Assembly: GCA_028819475.1 (NCBI GenBank)
Contig: JAPPLJ010000013.1
Location: 1 to 64,000, forward strand
Direction of reading: 5' to 3'
Length of the DNA: 64,000 nucleotides
Source: Rhodospirillaceae bacterium
GTDB lineage: Bacteria; Pseudomonadota; Alphaproteobacteria; Bin65
Under the pieces are notes generated by a model. That model was not told the origin of the DNA. It saw only the letters and a program-made list of their open reading frames with translations, and did no database searches. Below, piece by piece: positions 51,291-60,944 of the stretch (within the stretch, counting starts at the first letter, position 1; every line of letters begins with the position of its first letter). Position numbers and translations under genes: made by a program.

Positions 51291-52463
51291 ATGTCGTCCG
51301 AATTGGAGCCATCGCGGCTCGGCCGCAAGGCGACGCTATCGACGGTCGGGGAGAGGGTCGAGGCCTTCATACCGCCGCCTTTGCCGCCGACGCCGCCGGT
51401 TCGAATGGACCGGCTCGGCAGCTTGCTGGAAGACGCCAACCTCGCGCTGGGCCGGCTCGACGGCATGACCTCGATCCTGCCGGATACTGACCTGTTCCTC
51501 TACATGTATGTCCGGAAGGAGGCGCTGCTCTCGTCCCAGATCGAAGGCACGCAATCGTCGCTGTCCGAGCTCCTGCTGTTCGAACGGGCGGATTTGCCGG
51601 GGGTGACGCTCGACGACGTCCAGGATGTCGCAAATTATGTTGCGGCCATGGATCACGGCCTCGCCCGGATCCGGGATGACTTTCCGATCTCGCTGCGCCT
51701 GATCCGGGAAATTCACGAGATACTGCTGTCGAAGGGGCGCGGCAGCAAGCGGCAACCCGGCGAATTCCGGCGAACGCAGAACTGGATCGGCGGCAGCCGC
51801 CCCGGCAACGCCGTGTTCGTCCCGCCGCCGCCCGGCCAGGTCCTCGACCTCATGTCCGACCTGGAGAAATTCATCCATGCGGACACGCCGGAGATTCCGG
51901 CCCTGGTCAAGGCGGGCCTCGTCCATGTCCAGTTCGAGACGATCCACCCCTTTCTCGACGGCAACGGCCGTCTCGGCCGGCTCCTGATCACCTTCCTGCT
52001 CTGCGCGCAGGGGATTCTCAAGGAGCCGATCCTCTATCTCAGCCTGTATCTCAAGACCTATCGGCAGACCTACTACGATCTCCTGCAGGCCGTGCGCGAA
52101 CGCGGCGACTGGGAGGCCTGGCTCGCCTTTTTCCTGCAAGGCATCGCGGAAACGTCGCGGCAGGCCGCCGATACGGCGCGCGAACTGCGCGACCTGTTCG
52201 AGACGGACCGGCGGCGGATCGAACGCTTCGGCCAGTCCGCGGCCTCAGCCCTGCGGGTGCACCAGCGCCTGCAACGGCATCCCTTCGTATCGGTCCCCGA
52301 AGCCGCGCGGGTTTTGCAACTGTCGCCGCCCACCGTCGCCAGCGCAATCCGGCGCCTGGAACGGCTCGGCATCCTCCGGGAGACTACCGGCAAGCAGCGC
52401 GGACGCCTGTACGTCTACGACGCCTATCTCAATATCCTCAGCCGGGGGACGGAGGCCATTTGA
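51291..52463 (+). CDS. class II Fic-domain protein with C-terminal winged helix
   Basis: This 390-residue protein has four visible parts. An N-terminal region carries the inhibitory motif SSQIEG (residues 81-86), the class II (S/T)xxxE(G/N) pattern. Next is the LPG-type segment with RTQNWIGGSRPGNAVFVPPPP. The catalytic loop HPFLDGNGRLGR (His219) follows. The C-terminal helix-turn-helix covers roughly residues 325-385 (VPEAARVLQLSPPTVASAIRRLE, quoted in part). Fic proteins transfer AMP or another nucleotide to target proteins. The inhibitory helix keeps the enzyme silent until it is released. The start is set by the operator array that ends at ATG 51291. The adjoining repeats and the built-in DNA-binding domain suggest autoregulation. 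Confidence 0.9.
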   Translation: MSSELEPSRLGRKATLSTVGERVEAFIPPPLPPTPPVRMDRLGSLLEDANLALGRLDGMTSILPDTDLFLYMYVRKEALLSSQIEGTQSSLSELLLFERADLPGVTLDDVQDVANYVAAMDHGLARIRDDFPISLRLIREIHEILLSKGRGSKRQPGEFRRTQNWIGGSRPGNAVFVPPPPGQVLDLMSDLEKFIHADTPEIPALVKAGLVHVQFETIHPFLDGNGRLGRLLITFLLCAQGILKEPILYLSLYLKTYRQTYYDLLQAVRERGDWEAWLAFFLQGIAETSRQAADTARELRDLFETDRRRIERFGQSAASALRVHQRLQRHPFVSVPEAARVLQLSPPTVASAIRRLERLGILRETTGKQRGRLYVYDAYLNILSRGTEAI

Positions 52464-52706
52464 GGGGCGAATCCGGCTGGAAGATATCTCACGATAGGTC
52501 TTTGGCAGATTTTCGAATTATAAATGGACATGCACGACACATCGGTAGTACATTGGATGGGTTGACGAGTTCTCTATTCTACGTAAGAAGCTTGTTTTAA
52601 CGAACCGTTGTCCACCAAAACTATATGCAAAGAGCCATGCGAAGACTTAATGTCCCGTTATCGCAATTTGGAATGACATCTCAACCGTAATTTGTGCAAA
52701 ATCGAA
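52464..52706. other. AT-rich leader of the DUF3644 gene
   Basis: These 243 bases are strongly AT-rich against both sides and hold no gene. A weak promoter-like pair, TTGACG (52562-52567) and TAAGAA (52584-52589) with a 16-base spacer, could serve the gene that starts at 52707. The change in composition begins sharply near 52485, marking the left edge of an acquired segment. Confidence 0.35.
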
Positions 52707-53930
52707 ATGCCAAAGAAAAAACATCGACATGACTTGGAGAATTGGGAAGTCGCCCTAGTTAAAGCAATGCTTAAGAAGGGCAACTACAATGATCAAGAAA
52801 TACTCGCATTTTTCACGCGTCCTACAAGAACCATTAATCATCGTGTAATTGGTGAAATACGTAAAGGAATACGTCGCGGCACTGTTGTACCGGTTACGGC
52901 TAATGAATTGAACGAATTTCTTGTGAACTGGCCTAGAATTGACTCTTCTACTGGATTAAGCATTGATAACGATGAGTTACTGATTAAAGCGCGAGAAGCT
53001 ATGATCGCAGCAGTTCATATCTTCAATAGCGCTGGATTGAATTTTCGAGCTGAGTTGTTCATTGTAACTGCGGTAATTGCATGGACATATTTGATGCATG
53101 CGTACTTTAAGCGCGAAAAAATAGATTATCGGCACTACAAACATACTAATGGAAAGAAAACTATCGAGGCAACAAATTGCGGTGCAGAAAGATACTGGGA
53201 CCTTTCTAGGTGCCTTCGCGCCGACGCATGCCCTCTTGAGAAGGGGATCAAGAGAAATCTTGAATTTCTGATAGAAATTCGCCATGAAATCGAGCATCGA
53301 TCCACGAATAGAATAGATGAAGCGATTAGCGCTAAACTTCAGGCGTGTTGCTTGAATTTCAACAATTCCATCAAGAGGCTATTTGGTCAAGAATACGGTT
53401 TAGAGAAGAGATTGCCGATCGCTTTACAGTTTGTGACTTTCAGCTCTGAGCAAGCAGGTGTGATAATAGGAGCTCGCCATCTACCAGAACACATAGAAAC
53501 TATGATAAATAAATTTCATGAAAGCATGACCTTGGAAGAGCAAATTGATCCAAGTTTTGCTTATCGAGTGGCTTTTGTTCAGAAATCGGCAAATAGAGTT
53601 AGTAGCTCAGATATGGCAATCGAATTTGTCAAACCAGGTTCAGAAGAAGAGGCAGAAATAAATCGCGTCTTACTAAAAGAAGTTGAGAAACCCAAATACA
53701 GACCGTCCGATATAGTGAATCAGATTCAGGGAGAAGGATATAACCGCTTCACAATTTCGAAGCATACGGATTTGTGGAAGGCTCTAGACGCTAAAAATCC
53801 AAAGAAAAATCTCGGCGTCCTTATTTCGGGTCAATGGTACTGGTATGACAGTTGGCTAAAAATTGTGCGTGAGTACTGCCGGAAAAACGCTGAGGACTTT
53901 ATGACTGCGACGGAAGTCCAGGAAGAATAA
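52707..53930 (+). CDS. DUF3644 domain protein (AT-rich, probably acquired)
   Basis: This 407-residue protein is basic at the N-terminus (MPKKKHRHDLENWEVALV) with a possible helix-turn-helix (NDQEILAFFTRPTRTINHRV). It then has the DUF3644 core: IDNDELLIKAREAMIAAV, NFRAELFIVTAVIAWTYLMHAYF, and KRNLEFLIEIRHEIEHRST (quoted in part). The C-terminal 60 residues form a separate wHTH-like segment (YRPSDIVNQIQGEGYNRFTISKHTDL). The conserved R-x-E-I-E-H motif resembles HEPN-type RNase signatures (RxxxxH family). DUF3644 genes often sit in defence islands (general knowledge). Codon use is far more AT-rich than the window average. The ATG is chosen over a TTG 15 bases earlier. Confidence 0.75.
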   Translation: MPKKKHRHDLENWEVALVKAMLKKGNYNDQEILAFFTRPTRTINHRVIGEIRKGIRRGTVVPVTANELNEFLVNWPRIDSSTGLSIDNDELLIKAREAMIAAVHIFNSAGLNFRAELFIVTAVIAWTYLMHAYFKREKIDYRHYKHTNGKKTIEATNCGAERYWDLSRCLRADACPLEKGIKRNLEFLIEIRHEIEHRSTNRIDEAISAKLQACCLNFNNSIKRLFGQEYGLEKRLPIALQFVTFSSEQAGVIIGARHLPEHIETMINKFHESMTLEEQIDPSFAYRVAFVQKSANRVSSSDMAIEFVKPGSEEEAEINRVLLKEVEKPKYRPSDIVNQIQGEGYNRFTISKHTDLWKALDAKNPKKNLGVLISGQWYWYDSWLKIVREYCRKNAEDFMTATEVQEE

Positions 53931-53942
53931 TTATTTGGCCAA

Positions 53943-54464
53943 CTAAGCAGCCTGCCGGCCCCAGATATTCATTTGGTCTGAAATGCCTCGCACCCTGACG
54001 AAGACCATCGGTTCTGTCCGCTCCCCTTGGGCCGGCACCATTATCTTCATGTACGAAATGCGCTTGGGATCGTAGTCGAAGTGTGGAAATTCGGCGTGAA
54101 ACGTGTCGCACACAAGGTGGCGCAGGCATTTTTCGGCAAACCCGCCCAGCACCTGTCCATCGTTCTCCCAACGCGACACCGTCGCCGGGTCGATTTCCAG
54201 CGTTTCGGCGAATGCCGATTGCGTCATCCCAAGGGCCTTGCGCATGAACCTGATTTCGCCGCCGGTCAGCTTTCCGGGCTCCAGGCACCGGTTGACCGCA
54301 ATCGCGGCCACCAAGGCATCCATGTCCGGAATCGTGACGGTTTCGTCACCGGCGGCGTCGGTTTCGACGACCGCCGCGTCCTTCAGAATGACTGGCATGC
54401 CCATGAGATTTTCTTCATGGACCGCCAGCGTCTCGGACTTCACAATTCGGCGTTTGATTTCCAT
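53943..54464 (-). CDS. HTH (XRE/MqsA-like) antitoxin or regulator
   Basis: This 173-residue protein has an N-terminal strand-rich dimerisation region and a helix-turn-helix with the segment LTGGEIRFMRKALGMTQSAFAETLEIDPATVSRWENDG (quoted in part), followed by an EKCLRHLVCD helix. The order resembles MqsA/HigA antitoxins but without the zinc cysteines. It lies 47 bases downstream of a DUF4258 gene on the same strand, a typical toxin-then-antitoxin order, and may repress the pair. Confidence 0.75.
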   Translation of the reverse strand: MEIKRRIVKSETLAVHEENLMGMPVILKDAAVVETDAAGDETVTIPDMDALVAAIAVNRCLEPGKLTGGEIRFMRKALGMTQSAFAETLEIDPATVSRWENDGQVLGGFAEKCLRHLVCDTFHAEFPHFDYDPKRISYMKIMVPAQGERTEPMVFVRVRGISDQMNIWGRQAA

Positions 54465-54511
54465 GTCTCGCTCTTCGGCAAACGGTTTCGGGATTGCCGA
54501 CGGGCAGCGAA

Positions 54512-54814
54512 CTAGTCCGGTTCATAGACCGTGACCACTTTGATGACGTTTTCTGACGGATAGGGCACAACCACGATCCTGAGGGCTCTCCCGTCCAGAT
54601 CGTCGCCGGCCGCAAGCCAGGACGTCTCGCCTTCCCGCAACCCGGCATCGATGACCCGGCCATTTCGAAGCGCAGCCAAAACGTCAAGCTTCGTAACTTG
54701 ACGCTGCATCATTCTTTCAGCGGCATGCCTCGTAAAGGCAAAATCGATCGCCGGATTCTTAGAAAGTGACCTCAATTCGCTGGATTGACGCCCATAGTCT
54801 GCAGAATTTGGCAT
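54512..54814 (-). CDS. DUF4258 small protein (candidate toxin)
   Basis: This 100-residue protein carries the DUF4258 signature FTRHAAERMMQRQVTKLDVL (His and Arg conserved), then GRVID and GRALRIVVVPYPSENVIKVVTVYEPD (quoted in part). The fold is related to RelE/BrnT-type mRNA interferases. The ATG at 54814 is chosen because homology begins after it and GGAAGG lies about 12 bases upstream. A frame extension to 54901 is AT-rich and lacks family features. It is likely the toxin half of a two-gene toxin-antitoxin unit. Confidence 0.7.
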   Translation of the reverse strand: MPNSADYGRQSSELRSLSKNPAIDFAFTRHAAERMMQRQVTKLDVLAALRNGRVIDAGLREGETSWLAAGDDLDGRALRIVVVPYPSENVIKVVTVYEPD

Positions 54815-55003
54815 CGAAACAACTCTGCCTTCCAATAAAATCGATATAGCGCATGGCGAATTCCTCCCTGCTCGGATTACTGACTGCATCGATATTAACA
54901 TTCACAATTGGATTGGGCAACATGGATTTGATATTTTATCAAGTTCATCCATCACGGTCGCAAGACCCCGAATGCCTTCGGCGCATGGTGATCGGCAACG
55001 CCC

Positions 55004-56818
55004 TCAATCCTCCCCCATCCGCAGCGCTTCGATGAAGGCGCTCTGGGGGATGTCGACCTTGCCGAACTGGCGCATCTTCTTCTTGCCGGCCTTCTGCTTC
55101 TCCAGGAGCTTGCGCTTGCGGGTGACGTCGCCGCCATAGCATTTGGCGGTCACGTCCTTGCGCAGGGCGGAGATGGTTTCGCGCGCGATCACCTTGCCGC
55201 CGATCGCCGCCTGGATCGGGATCTTGAACAGCTGGCGCGGGATCAGCTCCTTGAGCCGGCCGCAGATCGCCCGGCCGCGCTGCTCGGCGGACTGGCGCGG
55301 CACGATCATCGAGAGCGCGTCGACCGGCTCGCCGTTGACCAGGATCTGCACCTTGACCAGGTCGCCTTCGCGATAGCCGTCCATCCGGTAGTCGAAGCTG
55401 GCATAGCCGCGGGTGACCGATTTCAGCCGGTCGTAGAAATCGTAAACCACCTCGTTGAGCGGCAGCCGGTAGACCGCCATCGCGCGCGACCCGGCGTAGG
55501 TGAGATCGAGCTGCTCGCCGCGCCGCTCGGTGCACAGCGCCAGCACAGCGCCGAGATAATCGTCCGGCGTCAGGATGGTGGCGCGGATCCACGGCTCCTC
55601 GATCGCGGCGATCCGGGTCTCGTCGGGCATGTCGACCGGATTGTGCAATTCGAGCGCAGCGCCGTCGTTCATGTGAAGCCGGTAGACGACGCTCGGCGCC
55701 GTGGTGATCAGGTCGAGATCGAACTCGCGGGCGAGGCGCTCCTGCACGATTTCCAGATGCAACAGGCCGAGGAAGCCGCAGCGGAAGCCGTAGCCCAGCG
55801 CCGCCGAAGTCTCCGGCTCGGTGTGGAAGCTCGAATCGTTCAGCGCCAGCTTTTCCAGCGATTCGCGCAGATGCTCGAATTCGCCGGTATCGACCGGGAA
55901 GATGCCGCAGAACACGACCGGCAGGCTGGGCTGGAAGCCGGGCAGCGGCTCGGCCGTGCGGCGGCGGTCCTCGGTGATGGTGTCGCCGACCTTGCAGTCC
56001 GCCACCGTCTTGATGCCGGCGGTGATGTAGCCGATCTCGCCGGGGCCGAGCGCGTCGACCGGCGCGCGCTTGGGCGTGAACACGCCGACCCGGTCGGCCT
56101 CGTAGACCCCGCCGGTCGCCATCATGCGGATGCGCTGGCCCTTACGCAGCCGGCCCTCACGCACCCGCACCAGGATGATGACGCCGAGATAGGGGTCGTA
56201 CCAGCTGTCGACCAGCAGCGCCTTGAGCGGCGCGTCCGCGTCGCCCCGGGGCGGCGGCACCTGCGCGACCAGGGCGGCGATCAGGTCTTCGACCCCGGCC
56301 CCGGTCTTGGCCGAGACCGGCAGGGCGCCGGAGGCGTCGAGCCCGATCACGTCCTCGATCTGCCGGCGGATGCGCCCGGGCTCGGCCGCCGGCAGGTCGA
56401 TCTTGTTGAGCACCGGGATGATCTCGAGGTCGGCGTCGAGCGCCAGATAGACGTTGGCCAGCGTCTGCGCCTCGACGCCCTGGGAGGCGTCGACCACCAG
56501 CAGCGCGCCCTCGCAGGCGGCGAGCGACCGGCTGACCTCGTAGGAGAAATCGACGTGGCCGGGCGTGTCCATCAGGTTGAGGAACCATGTCCGGCCGTCC
56601 GGCCCGGTCCATTCCAGTCGCACGGTCTGCGCCTTGATGGTGATGCCGCGCTCGCGCTCCAGCTCCATGCTGTCGAGGACCTGCTGCTTCATCTCGCGTT
56701 CGGTCAGCCCGCCGGTGTGCTGGATCAGCCGGTCGGCCAGCGTCGACTTGCCGTGGTCGATATGGGCGATGATCGCGAAATTGCGGATCTGCGCGATGTC
56801 GGTCGGGGAATTAGTCAT
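55004..56818 (-). CDS. lepA: elongation factor 4 (LepA), ribosomal back-translocase
   Basis: This 604-residue translational GTPase has G1 [11 protein letters not shown]3 [12 protein letters not shown] with catalytic His, and G4 NKIDLP. The EF4-specific [21 protein letters not shown] (quoted in part) and the C-terminal LepA domain ([21 protein letters not shown], quoted in part) with terminal [17 protein letters not shown] follow. It acts on stalled or mistranslocated ribosomes at the membrane or in high salt. The ATG at 56818 is taken over an upstream in-frame start because the family begins at [16 protein letters not shown]. It is the expected length. Confidence 0.97.
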   Translation of the reverse strand: MTNSPTDIAQIRNFAIIAHIDHGKSTLADRLIQHTGGLTEREMKQQVLDSMELERERGITIKAQTVRLEWTGPDGRTWFLNLMDTPGHVDFSYEVSRSLAACEGALLVVDASQGVEAQTLANVYLALDADLEIIPVLNKIDLPAAEPGRIRRQIEDVIGLDASGALPVSAKTGAGVEDLIAALVAQVPPPRGDADAPLKALLVDSWYDPYLGVIILVRVREGRLRKGQRIRMMATGGVYEADRVGVFTPKRAPVDALGPGEIGYITAGIKTVADCKVGDTITEDRRRTAEPLPGFQPSLPVVFCGIFPVDTGEFEHLRESLEKLALNDSSFHTEPETSAALGYGFRCGFLGLLHLEIVQERLAREFDLDLITTAPSVVYRLHMNDGAALELHNPVDMPDETRIAAIEEPWIRATILTPDDYLGAVLALCTERRGEQLDLTYAGSRAMAVYRLPLNEVVYDFYDRLKSVTRGYASFDYRMDGYREGDLVKVQILVNGEPVDALSMIVPRQSAEQRGRAICGRLKELIPRQLFKIPIQAAIGGKVIARETISALRKDVTAKCYGGDVTRKRKLLEKQKAGKKKMRQFGKVDIPQSAFIEALRMGED

Positions 56819-56954
56819 CGGGGCGGGGCAGGAAGGACGGGTCCAGGCGCCGGGGCGCTTCGTCGCCGCACGGCTGGCCGGGAGGTAGCACCGCACCGCC
56901 GCGCCGCCAATGCCGGAATTCCGGTCCGCAATCCGGCGCGGCGGAGAATCCGGA

Positions 56955-57758
56955 TCAGCCCATCCGCATGCCGCCGGAGATGGAGATGGTCTGGCCGGTC
57001 ATGCCGTCGGATTCGGGCGAGGCGAGATAGACCGCGATATGGGCGATCTCTTCCGGCTGGAGCAATCGGCCCGTCGGTATCCTGGACACCATCGCCGCCT
57101 TGAAGGCGTCGAAGTCCATCCCCGCCCGCTCGGCATGGCTTTCGAACTCGCCGATCATGTCGGTCTCGACGAAGCCGGGGCAGATGGCGTTGACCCGGAT
57201 GCCGGCGGCGGCGTTCTCCAGCGCGGCGCAGCGGGTCAGCGCGACGACCGCATGTTTCGAGGCGTTGTAGGCCGCCTGGTTCGGGCTCTCCCATTTGCCC
57301 GCGGTCGAGGCGATGTTGACGATCTTGCCGCGGCCCCGGTCCTGCATGTGGCGCAGGGCCCGCTGCATGACGTGAAACGTGCCGTAGGCGTTGACCCGCA
57401 TGACCCGGTCGAACTCGTCCGCCGTGTATTCGGTGAACGGCTTGCCGGTGTAAATGCCGGCATTATTGACCACGATGTCGATTCCCCCGAAGGCCTCGAC
57501 CGCCGCGGCGAACAGGGCCTCGACGCTCGCCTCGTCGGCGACGTCCACCGCCCCGGTTGCGACCCGGCGGCCGGCGGCGCCGACATGCGCCTCGATTTCA
57601 GCAAGGTTGGTGCGCGCAGTCGCGCTCAGGAACAGGTCGGCGCCCTCGCGGGCGAAAGCCTCGGCGATCGCCCGGCCGATGCCGCGGCTGGCGCCGGTGA
57701 TCAGCGCCGTCGCCCCGGCGAGGCGTCCGGCGGGGGACGGAGCAGTCTCGATGGTCAT
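56955..57758 (-). CDS. short-chain dehydrogenase/reductase (SDR)
   Basis: This 267-residue classical SDR has TGASRGIGR for the NAD(P) loop, NNAG ([11 protein letters not shown]), catalytic Ser in NIASTAGKW and Y-x3-K in AYNASKHAV. The C-terminal [17 protein letters not shown] is typical. The ASRG and Arg after the loop suggest NADPH preference. It is divergent from ubiE, and no polyhydroxyalkanoate or fatty-acid genes are close enough to name a substrate. The ATG at 57758 begins MTIET; a longer in-frame extension is antisense to ubiE. Confidence 0.92.
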   Translation of the reverse strand: MTIETAPSPAGRLAGATALITGASRGIGRAIAEAFAREGADLFLSATARTNLAEIEAHVGAAGRRVATGAVDVADEASVEALFAAAVEAFGGIDIVVNNAGIYTGKPFTEYTADEFDRVMRVNAYGTFHVMQRALRHMQDRGRGKIVNIASTAGKWESPNQAAYNASKHAVVALTRCAALENAAAGIRVNAICPGFVETDMIGEFESHAERAGMDFDAFKAAMVSRIPTGRLLQPEEIAHIAVYLASPESDGMTGQTISISGGMRMG

Positions 57759-57917
57759 AGCGGGAGCATAGCCGGAACAGCGCGAATGGCCAGCAGCACC
57801 CGCGCCGCAGAACGGCTTTCCGGAATCCGGAAGCCCGCCGTGCGGCCTCCGATGCGATAACCCCATGCGATAACAAGGCGGCTGGCGGCACGGCGCGCGC
57901 GCGCTTACCTGTGATCC

Positions 57918-58673
57918 ATGACAAATCCGGCCGATAGCAACGACAGCGCCGATTTCGGCTTCCGCACCGTGGCGGCGGACGAGAAGCGGCACCTGGTGCG
58001 CGGCGTGTTCGACAGCGTCGCCGCGCGCTACGACCTGATGAACGACCTGATGTCCGGCGGGCTGCACCGGCTGTGGAAGCGCGAGATGATCGCGATGCTG
58101 CGCCCGTCGGCCGGCCGCACTCTGCTCGATGTGGCCGGCGGCACCGGCGACGTCGCCTTCCTGTGGCGGCGCCGGGGCGGCGGACCGGCCATCGTCTGCG
58201 ATATCAACGCCGGCATGGTGGCTCAGGGGCGGGACCGCGGGATCGACCGGGGCCTCCTGGAGGGCGTCGACTGGCTGTGCGGCGACGCCGAGCGGCTGCC
58301 GCTGCCCGACCGCAGCGTCGATGCCGTGACCATCGCCTTCGGGCTGCGCAACGTGACGGACAAGCCGGCGGCGCTCGCCGACATGCGCCGGGTGCTGCGG
58401 CCGGGCGGCCGGTTCCTGTGCCTGGAATTCGGCGCCGTTTCGATCCCCCTGCTGGGCGAACTCTACGACCGCTACTCCTTCGCCGTCCTGCCGCGCATCG
58501 GCGAGATCGTGACCGGCGACGGCGACGCCTACCGCTACCTGGTAGAAAGCATCCGCCGCTTCCCGCCGCAGCCGGAACTGGCCGCCATGATGACCGGCGC
58601 CGGGTTCGCCCGGGTGAACTGGCGCGATCTCACCGGCGGCATCGTCGCCATCCATTCGGGCTGGCGGATATAG
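57918..58673 (+). CDS. ubiE: ubiquinone biosynthesis C-methyltransferase UbiE
   Basis: This 251-residue SAM-dependent class I methyltransferase of ubiquinone/menaquinone synthesis has the UbiE-specific opening [25 protein letters not shown] (quoted in part). The SAM-binding loop is [12 protein letters not shown], with [13 protein letters not shown] and [17 protein letters not shown] further on. The gene is 25 bases upstream of ubiB, and the pair is a conserved alphaproteobacterial arrangement. The slightly longer C-terminus is normal. Confidence 0.96.
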   Translation: MTNPADSNDSADFGFRTVAADEKRHLVRGVFDSVAARYDLMNDLMSGGLHRLWKREMIAMLRPSAGRTLLDVAGGTGDVAFLWRRRGGGPAIVCDINAGMVAQGRDRGIDRGLLEGVDWLCGDAERLPLPDRSVDAVTIAFGLRNVTDKPAALADMRRVLRPGGRFLCLEFGAVSIPLLGELYDRYSFAVLPRIGEIVTGDGDAYRYLVESIRRFPPQPELAAMMTGAGFARVNWRDLTGGIVAIHSGWRI

Positions 58674-58698
58674 GGTCCGGCGGCCCGGCGCGCGCCCG

Positions 58699-60207
58699 AT
58701 GTTCCGCTCCGTCCGCAACGTCTCCCGGCTGATTGCCATCGCCTATACGCTGGCGCGCCACGATGCCCTGTTCCCGCTCGAACAGCTTCATATCGCGCCC
58801 TTCGCGCTGTGGATCGGCCGGCGCTTCCGCAAGCGGGAGATCGCGGGCCGGCCGGGCGAACGGCTGGCGCTGGCGCTCCAGCGCCTGGGCCCGAGTTTCA
58901 TCAAGCTCGGCCAGATGCTGTCGACCCGGCCCGACCTTCTGGGCGAGCAGGTCGCGGGCGACCTGGCGGCGCTGCAGGACCGGCTGCCGCCGTTCGACGG
59001 CGCGCTGGCGCGGCGCATGATCGAGGAGGAATTCGGCCGGCCGGTCGGCGAATTGTTCCGCCAGTTCGACAACCGGGCCGTCGCGGCGGCCTCCATCGCC
59101 CAGGTGCATTTCGCCGTTACGGCCGATGGCCGGGAAGTCGCCGTCAAGGTGTTGCGCCCGGATATCGAGGCCGCCTTCGCGCGCGATCTGGACCTGCTCT
59201 ACTGGGTCGCCGGCCTGGTGCACCGCCTGCGGCCCGACCTGCGGCGACTCAAGCCGGTCGAGGTGGTGAAGACCTTCGCCGATTCGACCCGGGTGGAGAT
59301 GGACCTGCGCATGGAGGCCGCCGCCGCGCGCGAACTGGCGGAAAATTTCGACGACGACCCGACGTTCCGCACGCCGGACGTGGACTGGGAGCGCACCGGC
59401 CGCCGGGTGCTCACCCTGGAGCGGATCCAGGGCATTCCGGTAGACCAGCGCGACCGCCTGATCGAAGCCGGCCACGACCCGACCGGGATTCTCGGCAATG
59501 CGGCGGCGGTGTTCTTCAACCAGGTGTTCCGCGACGGCTTTTTCCACGCCGACCAGCATCCCGGCAACGCCTTCGTCGACGCCGAGGGCCGGATCGTCGC
59601 CGTCGATTTCGGCATCATGGGCCGGCTCGACCGCGAAACCCGCTATTACCTGGCCGACATGCTGATGGGCTTCCTGAGCCGCGACTACCGGGCGGTCGCC
59701 GACGTCCATTTCCGCGCCGGCTACATCCCGCCGAACCAGTCGCGCGCCGCCTTCGCGCTGGCGCTGCGGGCGATCGCCGAGCCGATCTTCGACCGGCCGC
59801 TGCACGACATCTCGATCGCCCGGCTGCTCGGCCTGCTGTTTCAGGTCACCGAACGGTTCGAGATAGAGACGCAGCCGCAACTGCTGCTCCTGCAGAAGAC
59901 GATGCTGGTGACCGAGGGCGTCGGCCGCACGCTCAACCCGGACATCAACATGTGGACGCTCGCCCGGCCGCTGATCGAAGCCTGGATGCGCGAACACCGC
60001 GGCCCGCAGGCCCGCATTGCCGAACAGCTGCGCGCCGTCGCGGAGGCGGCCGAGCGCCTGCCGGCCACGATGCGCAACCTCGACCGGGCGCTCGAACGGC
60101 TCGGCCGGCCGGACGAAACGGACCCGCCCGCGCCGCCGGCCCGGCAATGGCCCTACTGGGCCGCCATCGCCCTGCTGGCCGCCGCGGCGCTGGCGCTGCT
60201 GTTCTGA
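58699..60207 (+). CDS. ubiB: UbiB, ABC1/ADCK-family atypical kinase for ubiquinone synthesis
   Basis: This 502-residue membrane-anchored atypical kinase has the KxGQ motif (FIKLGQMLSTRPDLL) and AAASIAQVHFAV for the Ala-rich loop. The ATP-site Lys is in VAVKVLRPDIE. The segment DGFFHADQHPGN holds the catalytic Asp region and AVDFGIMGRL the metal-binding DFG-like motif. The last 20 residues form a membrane span (WAAIALLAAAALALLF). It is required for ubiquinone synthesis and is co-transcribed with ubiE. The next gene starts 134 bases on with its own control signals. Confidence 0.96.
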   Translation: MFRSVRNVSRLIAIAYTLARHDALFPLEQLHIAPFALWIGRRFRKREIAGRPGERLALALQRLGPSFIKLGQMLSTRPDLLGEQVAGDLAALQDRLPPFDGALARRMIEEEFGRPVGELFRQFDNRAVAAASIAQVHFAVTADGREVAVKVLRPDIEAAFARDLDLLYWVAGLVHRLRPDLRRLKPVEVVKTFADSTRVEMDLRMEAAAARELAENFDDDPTFRTPDVDWERTGRRVLTLERIQGIPVDQRDRLIEAGHDPTGILGNAAAVFFNQVFRDGFFHADQHPGNAFVDAEGRIVAVDFGIMGRLDRETRYYLADMLMGFLSRDYRAVADVHFRAGYIPPNQSRAAFALALRAIAEPIFDRPLHDISIARLLGLLFQVTERFEIETQPQLLLLQKTMLVTEGVGRTLNPDINMWTLARPLIEAWMREHRGPQARIAEQLRAVAEAAERLPATMRNLDRALERLGRPDETDPPAPPARQWPYWAAIALLAAAALALLF

Positions 60208-60292
60208 ACAGCGGTCGAAAGACCTGGCGTTTGCGTCGGAATCGAACCGGCTGAGGGGGGTTGAATTACGTATTGATACTAATTAGTTAAAT

Positions 60293-60312
60293 ATGAGACA
60301 AAATTGTTTCAT
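60293..60312. promoter_or_regulatory. 20-bp palindrome upstream of the TetR gene (probable operator)
   Basis: ATGAGACA (60293-60300), AAAT and TGTTTCAT (60305-60312) form an inverted repeat with 7 of 8 matching positions, 30 bases before the GTG of the TetR-family gene, in the AT-rich stretch 60260-60320. Its length and position fit a TetR operator. Confidence 0.55.
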
Positions 60313-60341
60313 TTGCGTGTCAGAAAATCGAGCCAGTTCCC

Positions 60342-60944
60342 GTGAATTCCGACGTCGTTCAATCTCCGCACCGGCCGCGCAGGCCGTCGACCCGCTCCGC
60401 TATCGTCGATGCCGCCATCGCCACACTTGCCGGCAACCCGGACGCCGGCATGTCGGCAATCGCCGATACCGCAGGCGTGAGCCGCGCCACCCTTCACCGG
60501 CATTTTCCGGGCCGGCAAAGCCTCATCGATGCCATCGGCCTCCTGGCGATCCGGGAAACCGATGCGGCCGTGAGCGCGATCGACCATGCGAACATGGCCA
60601 GCGCCGATTATCTCCGCGCGGTCTTCGACGCCGTCGTTCCCCTCGGGGACCGCTATCATTTCCTGGCCGTGACGGCACAGGGCGCCGCCAGCGAGGAAGT
60701 CAGAACGGCCTATGCCCGTCAAATTCGCGGCGTCGAAGAGATGGTGCGCTGGATGGCGCGCGACGGCGCGGTGGCCGCGGACGTCCCGGTCGACTGGGCG
60801 GTGCTGGTCATCGATTCCCTGATCTACACCGCCTGGACCTCGGTGCGCGATGGCGCCGTTGCGCCGCGCCAGGCTGCGGCGCTCGCCTGCCGGACCTTTC
60901 TGTCCGGCCTGTCCGGCCTCTCCGGCCCGGCGAGGGACGAATGA
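60342..60944 (+). CDS. TetR-family transcriptional regulator
   Basis: This 200-residue regulator has an N-terminal helix-turn-helix (STRSAIVDAAIATLAGNPDAGMSAIADTAGVSRATLHRHFPGRQSL, the GVSRATLHRHF core being diagnostic) and a variable helical ligand domain. The GTG at 60342 begins the homologous part. It is likely to repress itself and the next genes through the palindrome 30 bases upstream. Its 4-base overlap with the following membrane-protein gene indicates an operon that may also include the Rieske oxygenase. Confidence 0.9.
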   Translation: MNSDVVQSPHRPRRPSTRSAIVDAAIATLAGNPDAGMSAIADTAGVSRATLHRHFPGRQSLIDAIGLLAIRETDAAVSAIDHANMASADYLRAVFDAVVPLGDRYHFLAVTAQGAASEEVRTAYARQIRGVEEMVRWMARDGAVAADVPVDWAVLVIDSLIYTAWTSVRDGAVAPRQAAALACRTFLSGLSGLSGPARDE

